From: an uncultured Bacilli bacterium
GTDB taxonomy: Bacteria; Bacillota_I; Bacilli_A; RF39; UBA660
Length of the DNA: 44,391 nucleotides
Assembly: GCA_910583685.1 (NCBI GenBank)
Contig: CAJTXY010000007.1
Location: 1-44,391 of the forward strand
Direction of reading: 5' to 3'
Made by a program: the position numbers and the translations under genes. Numbering within the stretch: the stretch's first letter is position 1; the number at the start of each line of letters is the position of its first letter. The notes beneath the pieces are model-generated. The model saw nothing but the letters and a program-made list of their open reading frames with translations, did no database searches and was not told the DNA's origin. This document shows, one piece after another, positions 39,806 through 44,391 of the stretch.

Positions 39806-40132
39806 ATGTATCAAAATAAGATAACGCTTATGCCGCAAGATATACTAGAAAAAGAATTTAAGATTGATACGCGTGGATATCGTTTGAAAGAAGTGGATCA
39901 ATTTTTAGATGTGATTATTGGAGACTATGAACAATTTTTTAAGATTATTAATAGCCTAGAACAGGAAAAAGCGGATCTTTTAGGAGAGATTATGAAGTTG
40001 AAACAAGAACTTCGTAATGCCCGTGTAAATGCGGAGATTGTTAAAAATACAGATGCACCTGAGGTTACCAATGTCGATATTATGAGACGACTTGCACAAC
40101 TTGAGAAAATGGTATATGGAAAAGATGAATAA
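39806..40132 (+). CDS. gpsB: Cell division regulator GpsB (DivIVA family)
   Basis: A 108-residue protein started at ATG 39806. The DivIVA/GpsB membrane-binding start is 'LMPQDILEKEFKIDTRGYRL', followed by KEVDQFLDVIIGDYE, then a coiled coil and a C-terminal helix (NVDIMRRLAQLEKMVYG). GpsB shuttles PBP1 between side wall and septum and binds EzrA. Both partners are encoded in this window. The ribosome site is GGTGAT with close spacing. The stop lies within the first stem of rnpB. Confidence 0.92.
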   Translation: MYQNKITLMPQDILEKEFKIDTRGYRLKEVDQFLDVIIGDYEQFFKIINSLEQEKADLLGEIMKLKQELRNARVNAEIVKNTDAPEVTNVDIMRRLAQLEKMVYGKDE

Positions 40133-40484
40133 TAATACGGAAAACAAACGCTGTAGTTTTTATAACTATTGAGGAAAGTCCATGCTCACACAGCCTGAGA
40201 TGGTTGTAGTGTTCGTGCCTAGTGAAAAAATAAACTAGGGTAGAGAAATCTAACGGCGGGCTTAGTCTAAGTCTATTGATAAGATGATGCCCTGAAAAGT
40301 GCCACAGAAACGTGTCCTTTTGGAAACAAAAGGGTGAAACGAGGTAAACCCCGCGAGTGAGAAACCCAAATTTTGGTAGGGGAGCTCTAACAAAGGAATC
40401 AAACGGAGTTAGGGACTGCATATGCAGTAGATAGATGTTTGTTGCCTAGAAATAGGAACAGAACATGGCTTACGAAGTATTATT
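40131..40484 (+). ncRNA. rnpB: RNase P RNA, type B
   Basis: A catalytic RNA that matures the 5' ends of tRNAs. GAGGAAAGTCCATGCTCAC at 40171 onward and 'ACAGAACATGGCTTACGA' near 40458 are the conserved 5' and 3' core elements. AATAATAC (40131-40138) pairs with GTATTATT (40477-40484) as P1. 'GAGTGAGAAACCC' and 'GGTAGGGGAGC' are also core segments. Length of about 354 bases fits a type B RNA of Bacillota. It follows gpsB, as in Bacillus. T-rich sequence after P1 probably terminates it. Confidence 0.95.
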
Positions 40485-40511
40485 ATTTTTTTATATTAGT
40501 GAGGTGAGGTC

Positions 40512-41012
40512 TTGAAAGAGTTAGGTGAATATTTACGAATTACAAGACTAGATAATGGAGTTAGTATAGATGAGGCAGCAGAAGATTTGGATCTTTCTGT
40601 TAGTCAACTTGAAAATATAGAAAAGGGAAATGTTCGTGCTTTTAAGGATGTTTATGGATTAAAACAATATGTTAGACAATATGCAAAGTATTTAGGACTT
40701 GATCCTGAAAAAGTAATTGATGAGTTTAATGAGTTTTTATTTGAGCATACTTCTAAAATTTCACTTGAAGATATATTAGAGGCAAAGAGGAAAAGTGAAG
40801 AGAAGACTGAGAAGAAGATTAGTTCTCCTTATACAAAAGAATATAAAAAGAGAGTGAATCTATTTCCTATTTTTGCTTTTATTATTGGTATTATTGCTGT
40901 TTGTGTACTGGTTTATTTTATTGTTCGGATGATTAATAGGCCTGTAGTTAGGACAGAGGAGTTGAAAGGAGTGAGGGTGAATGAATTTACCTACCAAACT
41001 TACCGTACTTAG
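40512..41012 (+). CDS. RodZ-like helix-turn-helix membrane protein
   Basis: A 166-residue protein started at TTG 40512 behind GAGGTGAGG. A Xre-type HTH (residues about 4-70: LGEYLRITRLDNGVSIDEAA, then LSVSQLENIEKGN) is followed by a charged linker and one membrane helix (about residues 117-141). This is the domain order of RodZ/YmfM. RodZ links MreB to the elongation machinery. The outer domain is very short here (about 25 residues). It overlaps pgsA by 32 bases, as ymfM adjoins pgsA in Bacillus. Confidence 0.85.
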   Translation: MKELGEYLRITRLDNGVSIDEAAEDLDLSVSQLENIEKGNVRAFKDVYGLKQYVRQYAKYLGLDPEKVIDEFNEFLFEHTSKISLEDILEAKRKSEEKTEKKISSPYTKEYKKRVNLFPIFAFIIGIIAVCVLVYFIVRMINRPVVRTEELKGVRVNEFTYQTYRT

Positions 41013-41586
41013 ATTAATTTTGAGTGCAGTATTAATCTTTATTTTGTGTTTTCCATTTTATGCAATTGGAATTCAATGGCCTAAAATTATTGCGATGGGT
41101 GTTACAATGGATGTCCGCTATTTAGTTGGTGGAGTTATCTTTATTGTTGGATCTTTTACGGATTTTTTAGATGGTTATATTGCTCGTAAGTATAATATGG
41201 TAACTGATACAGGAAAAATGCTTGATGCTATTGCAGATAAGGTGTTGGTTAATCCTGTACTTATTATTTTATCAGCTCAAGGATTTATTCCTGCTATTAT
41301 TCCTGTATTGATTATTACAAGAGATATTATTGTTGATGCTATTAAGATGGAAGCTGCAAGTAAGGGAAAGGTAGTTGCGGCAATTAAGAGTGGTAAGATT
41401 AAGACAGCTTCAATGATGGTAGGTCTCGTTCTTATATTCTTTTATAATTTACCATTTGAAGCATTTAATTTGAGAGTAGCTGATTTCTTGTTATATTTTG
41501 CAGCTATTATGTCGGTTATTTCTGCTTTCCAGTATTTTTTCCTCAATAAAGAAATTATTTTTCCACAACAAAAATTAGAAATTTAA
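40981..41586 (+). CDS. pgsA: CDP-diacylglycerol-glycerol-3-phosphate 3-phosphatidyltransferase
   Basis: A 201-residue membrane enzyme that makes phosphatidylglycerophosphate, the first step to phosphatidylglycerol and cardiolipin. The CDP-alcohol phosphotransferase signature is exact: D-G-x2-A-R-x8-G-x3-D-x3-D in 'DGYIARKYNMVTDTGKMLD'. At least four hydrophobic helices follow. ATG 40981 has a GGAGTGAGG site within the end of the upstream gene. A strong terminator follows. Confidence 0.96.
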   Translation: MNLPTKLTVLRLILSAVLIFILCFPFYAIGIQWPKIIAMGVTMDVRYLVGGVIFIVGSFTDFLDGYIARKYNMVTDTGKMLDAIADKVLVNPVLIILSAQGFIPAIIPVLIITRDIIVDAIKMEAASKGKVVAAIKSGKIKTASMMVGLVLIFFYNLPFEAFNLRVADFLLYFAAIMSVISAFQYFFLNKEIIFPQQKLEI

Positions 41587-41600
41587 GGAAAAAAGTTTTT

Positions 41601-41636
41601 GAAAATCCTCAATTCTTTCAGGATTTTCTTTTTTTT
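41601..41636 (+). terminator. Terminator of pgsA
   Basis: GAAAATCCT/AGGATTTTC with a 10-base loop, then eight T. Confidence 0.85.
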
Positions 41637-41661
41637 CGGTAAAAAGTGATTTGATTTTTAA

Positions 41662-41675
41662 CAAACGATTGTTCG
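41662..41675 (+). promoter_or_regulatory. LexA (SOS) box of recA
   Basis: CAAACGATTGTTCG; its complement CGAACAATCGTTTG fits the Bacillus LexA consensus CGAACRNRYGTTYG at 13 of 14 positions. It lies just upstream of the recA -35. Confidence 0.85.
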
Positions 41676-41684
41676 AAAAAATGC

Positions 41685-41713
41685 TTGCATTTTTTTTTGA
41701 AGTAAGATACAAT
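41685..41713 (+). promoter_or_regulatory. recA promoter
   Basis: TTGCAT (41685-41690), a 17-base spacer and TACAAT (41708-41713). The ribosome site AGGAGG and the ATG at 41745 follow. Confidence 0.75.
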
Positions 41714-41744
41714 TGAACTATGTTAAAAACACAAGGAGGATTTT

Positions 41745-42767
41745 ATGGTTAAGACAGTAGCAAAGGATAAAGATAAAGCATTGGATCAGGTGCTTTTAGA
41801 TATTGAGAAACAATTTGGTAAAGGTGCGATTATGAAATTAGGGGAGAATCAGCATATGAAGGTTGATGTCTGCTCTAGTGGGTGTTTGTCTTTAGATATT
41901 GCGTTGGGTGTTGGTGGGTACCCAAGAGGGAGAATTATTGAAATTTATGGACCTGAGTCAAGTGGTAAAACTACATTTGCTCTTGCAGCGATTGCAGAGA
42001 TTCAAAAAAAAGGGGGACGTGCTGCCTTTATTGATGCAGAGCATGCCTTAGATCCTGTTTATGCTAAAAGATTGGGTGTTAACATTAATGAACTTTTACT
42101 ATCACAACCTGATACAGGAGAACAGGCTTTAGAAATTTGTGAGGCTTTGGTGCGAAGTGAAGCTGTTAGTATTGTTGTTATTGACTCTGTAGCAGCTTTG
42201 GTGCCACAGGCGGAGATTGATGGTGAAATGGGGGATTCTCATGTTGGTCTTCAAGCAAGACTGATGTCACAAGCTTTACGTAAGCTTTCTGGTACGATTA
42301 ATAAGACGAAGACAACTGCGATTTTTATTAATCAGTTGCGCGAAAAAGTAGGGGTAATGTTTGGGAATCCAGAGACTACTCCAGGGGGAAGAGCCTTAAA
42401 GTTTTATTCTACCATTCGTCTTGATATTAGGCGAAATGAACAGTTAAAAATGGGAGATGGCGTTGTTGGAAATAAGACTACTGTAAAGGTTGTAAAGAAT
42501 AAGGTGGCGCCTCCGTTTAAAACAGCTGTTGTTGATATTATGTATGGGGAAGGAATTTCTAAAGAGGGGGAAATTATTGATTTGGCAGCCGATGCTGGTA
42601 TTGTTCAAAAAACAGGAGCTTGGTACTCTTATGGTGGAGAGAAGTTAGGCCAAGGAAAAGAAAATGTTAAGTTGTTATTAAAAGATACGCCTGAGTTGAA
42701 AGAGGAGATTGAAAAAAAGGTGAGGGAATACTATGGAATTGTTCTAGAGGAAGATTCTAAAAAATAA
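41745..42767 (+). CDS. recA: Recombinase RecA
   Basis: A 340-residue protein of normal length. The Walker A motif is GPESSGKTT and the KAIDKALEQIEKQFGKGAIM-like start is easily recognised (QVLLDIEKQFGKGAIMKLG). NQLREKVGVMFGNPETTPGG is the loop 2/ATP-binding block. RecA forms filaments on single-stranded DNA, catalyses strand exchange and triggers LexA self-cleavage. A LexA box precedes the promoter, so it is SOS-regulated. It is monocistronic, with a terminator at 42766. Confidence 0.99.
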   Translation: MVKTVAKDKDKALDQVLLDIEKQFGKGAIMKLGENQHMKVDVCSSGCLSLDIALGVGGYPRGRIIEIYGPESSGKTTFALAAIAEIQKKGGRAAFIDAEHALDPVYAKRLGVNINELLLSQPDTGEQALEICEALVRSEAVSIVVIDSVAALVPQAEIDGEMGDSHVGLQARLMSQALRKLSGTINKTKTTAIFINQLREKVGVMFGNPETTPGGRALKFYSTIRLDIRRNEQLKMGDGVVGNKTTVKVVKNKVAPPFKTAVVDIMYGEGISKEGEIIDLAADAGIVQKTGAWYSYGGEKLGQGKENVKLLLKDTPELKEEIEKKVREYYGIVLEEDSKK

Positions 42768-42796
42768 AGATAGTTTAGTAAATAACTATCTTTTTT
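42766..42796 (+). terminator. Terminator of recA
   Basis: AAAGATAGTT/AACTATCTTT and further T; it starts at the stop codon. Confidence 0.8.
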
Positions 42797-42830
42797 GGTA
42801 CTTATTTTTGAGTTTAGAATATAGTACGAT

Positions 42831-44252
42831 ATGAAAAGGTTAAGTGAATTTATAGACTGTCCTTATGATGTTATGATTCATAATATTAAAAGTGATAGTA
42901 GAAATGTAAAGTCAGGGGATTTATTTGTGGCAGTAAAGGGTTATCATATTGACCATACTGCTTATATTTCTGATGCTATTAGTCGTGGTGCGGTTGCTGT
43001 TGTTACAGAGAGTGATATGGAAGCTAGCGTTCCCGTTATTCGTGTTTCTGATGTTAATCAAGCATATTTAGATATTTGTGCTAAGTTTTATAATCAGAGA
43101 GAGTGGAATATGGATTTAATTGGAGTTACTGGAACGGATGGAAAGACTACAACTGCTACTATTATTCAAGAATTGTTGGATCATTTTAGAAGTTGTTGTT
43201 ATATTGGAACGAATGGTATTTATTTTAAAGAGGAACATTATGTAAGCAGTAATACGACACCTCTTACAGAAACTCTTTACTCTTATCTTGATTTCTTTCA
43301 TAGAGAAAAGTGTCAAATGGTGTCGTTAGAGGTGTCTAGTGAGGCACTTTTACATAATCGGGTAGATGATTTAAAGTTTCGGTATGCAATTCTTACAAAC
43401 ATTAGTGAAGATCATTTAGACTTTCATAAGACAATTGAAAACTATGTAGCAGCAAAGGCAAAATTATTTTCGCTTTTGCGGAAAGATGGTTATGCTATTT
43501 TAAATATAGATGATGGTCATTATGAGGAAATTTGTCGCTTTGTTGATAATAAAATTATTACTTATGGTATGAGTGATAAAGCTTTATTTCAGATTCGAAA
43601 TGTTAAATTTCAACCTAAGCGGATGACATTTGAGATTGTATATAAGGGTGAGACTTTTTCTATTTCTTCTCCTATTATTGGAATTTATAATGCTTATAAT
43701 TTATGTGCCGCATTTATTATTTGTTACTTGGAAAAATGTGATTTGAAACAAGTTGTAGGAAGTATTAAGACTTTACCTGCTATTTCTGGTAGAGGTGAGT
43801 TCTTGGACTTTGGACAAAATTATTCTATTGTTTTGGATTATGCCCATACTACAAATGGTATTAAGAATATTTTAGAAACTTTACAGCAAATGGAACATCA
43901 ACGAATTATAACAGTTGTCGGTTCTGCTGGTGGTAGAGAAAGAGAGAAACGTGCTAGTATGGGGAAAGTAGCATTAGAGAAATCTGACTTTGTAATTTTT
44001 ACGATGGATGATCCAAGGGAAGAGAGAGTTAGTGATATTATTGATGATTTGGTAAGCAGTACGAATGATGTGCATTATGCCCGGGTAGAAGATAGAAAGG
44101 ATGCTATTTATAAGGCTTTATCAATGGCTAAGGATGGAGATATTGTAGCGATTCTGGGGAAGGGACGCGATTCTTATATGGCTGTAGGAGATAAGAAAGT
44201 TCCTTATTGTGATTATTCTGTAATCGACGGTTATTTTAATAAAAAAATGTAA
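42831..44252 (+). CDS. murE: UDP-MurNAc-tripeptide synthetase MurE
   Basis: A 473-residue Mur ligase. The P-loop GVTGTDGKTTTA is near residue 97. NTTPLTETLY and SLEVSSEAL in the central domain are typical, with the carbamylated Lys region absent or altered (SSEALLHNRV). The C-terminal specificity motif is DDPR at residues 393-396 (TMDDPREE). Enzymes adding meso-diaminopimelate usually read DNPR. From memory, DDPR occurs in the lysine-adding Thermotoga MurE. The ATG at 42831 has no ribosome site and lies close to a -10-like TATAGT (42820-42825), so the mRNA may be leaderless. It lies outside a dcw cluster. Confidence 0.9.
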   Translation: MKRLSEFIDCPYDVMIHNIKSDSRNVKSGDLFVAVKGYHIDHTAYISDAISRGAVAVVTESDMEASVPVIRVSDVNQAYLDICAKFYNQREWNMDLIGVTGTDGKTTTATIIQELLDHFRSCCYIGTNGIYFKEEHYVSSNTTPLTETLYSYLDFFHREKCQMVSLEVSSEALLHNRVDDLKFRYAILTNISEDHLDFHKTIENYVAAKAKLFSLLRKDGYAILNIDDGHYEEICRFVDNKIITYGMSDKALFQIRNVKFQPKRMTFEIVYKGETFSISSPIIGIYNAYNLCAAFIICYLEKCDLKQVVGSIKTLPAISGRGEFLDFGQNYSIVLDYAHTTNGIKNILETLQQMEHQRIITVVGSAGGREREKRASMGKVALEKSDFVIFTMDDPREERVSDIIDDLVSSTNDVHYARVEDRKDAIYKALSMAKDGDIVAILGKGRDSYMAVGDKKVPYCDYSVIDGYFNKKM

Positions 44253-44280
44253 ACTTGTGACAAAGATTTACATTTTTTTT
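44241..44280 (+). terminator. Terminator of murE
   Basis: AAAAAAATGTAAA pairs with TTTACATTTTTTTT. It starts in the last codons of murE and gives a T run. Confidence 0.75.
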
Positions 44281-44302
44281 GGTTTTTCTAATGTAATATG
44301 TG

Positions 44303-44335
44303 AATCATAAAGTTAGTTACTTTATGATTTCATTT
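44303..44335. terminator. Second hairpin beyond murE
   Basis: AATCATAAAGT (44303-44313) and ACTTTATGATT (44319-44329) form a perfect 11-bp stem with a 5-base loop, followed by TCATTTTATTTTTTC. It is a possible terminator for either strand. Nothing else is visible to the end of the window. Confidence 0.5.
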
Positions 44336-44391
44336 TATTTTTTCTTTATCTTATCTAAAAAGATATATAATTGACTAAAAATTTGACTGTT

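Noticed and set aside
1..44391. CRISPR arrays, prophage, toxin-antitoxin or restriction systems
   Set aside because: No regularly spaced repeats, cas-like, phage or methylase genes were seen. The only mobile element is the IS.

Overview
The window is low-GC (roughly 30%), uses the standard bacterial code with TGA as a stop, and has strong Shine-Dalgarno sites and Rho-independent terminators. It is most likely a chromosomal segment of an endospore-forming Bacillota in or near the Bacilli. Evidence for sporulation is an alpha/beta-type small acid-soluble spore protein (22799-23017), SpoIVA (28700-30175) and a SpoVIF-like protein (30247-30486). From memory of Bacillus subtilis, the order follows three of its neighbourhoods: trmB/ytxG-ytxH/tyrS/rpsD/ezrA/thiI/sspA/ackA, then der/spoIVA/hbs with cca/dnaD/nth/ponA/recU/gpsB/rnpB, then rodZ-like/pgsA/recA. 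I cannot name the genus.

Layout. 1-3855 (minus): a GNAT acetyltransferase with its own promoter, then an operon of two FemAB-type ligases and a transglutaminase-like protein. 3935-9176: a small Pro/Asn-rich protein diverging from trmB, then a lipoprotein, an acidic disordered protein, DUF948 and YtxH proteins, and an unrecognised 601-residue protein. 9214-11212: a tyrosine T-box leader controlling a CYTH protein and TyrRS. 11251-16855: a protein with a kinase-like catalytic loop and a YfhO-type membrane protein on the minus strand, diverging from a membrane-anchored repeat protein and a coiled-coil protein. 16906-18135: an IS3-family element. 18164-18766: rpsD with a structured leader. 19123-25670: ezrA, a pilin-like protein, thiI, SASP and two tandem acetate kinases. 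25680-28656: nrnA, engB and three small unrecognised or membrane proteins. 28700-32031 (minus): der, a 59-residue ORF, spoVIF and spoIVA. 32166-36070: two membrane proteins, HU, cca, dnaD and nth. 36099-39512 (minus): recU and a class A PBP. 39806-44252: gpsB, rnpB, a RodZ-like gene, pgsA, LexA-boxed recA and murE.

How the genes fit together. Much of the segment serves the envelope and division: MurE, PBP1, GpsB, EzrA, the RodZ-like protein, PgsA, YfhO and the Fem ligases. Translation is served by TyrRS, S4, TrmB, ThiI, CCA transferase and RNase P RNA, with the GTPases Der and EngB. DNA maintenance is served by RecA, RecU, Nth, DnaD and HU.

Points most worth following: the Fem-Fem-transglutaminase operon together with a MurE carrying DDPR instead of DNPR; a hairpin that buries the spoVIF ribosome site with a sigma-K-like -10 in its loop; an IS inserted between the two arms of the terminator shared by rpsD and its convergent neighbour; a type IV pilin-like protein beside ezrA; and the small protein with a D-x-K-x-x-N / DPD kinase signature.
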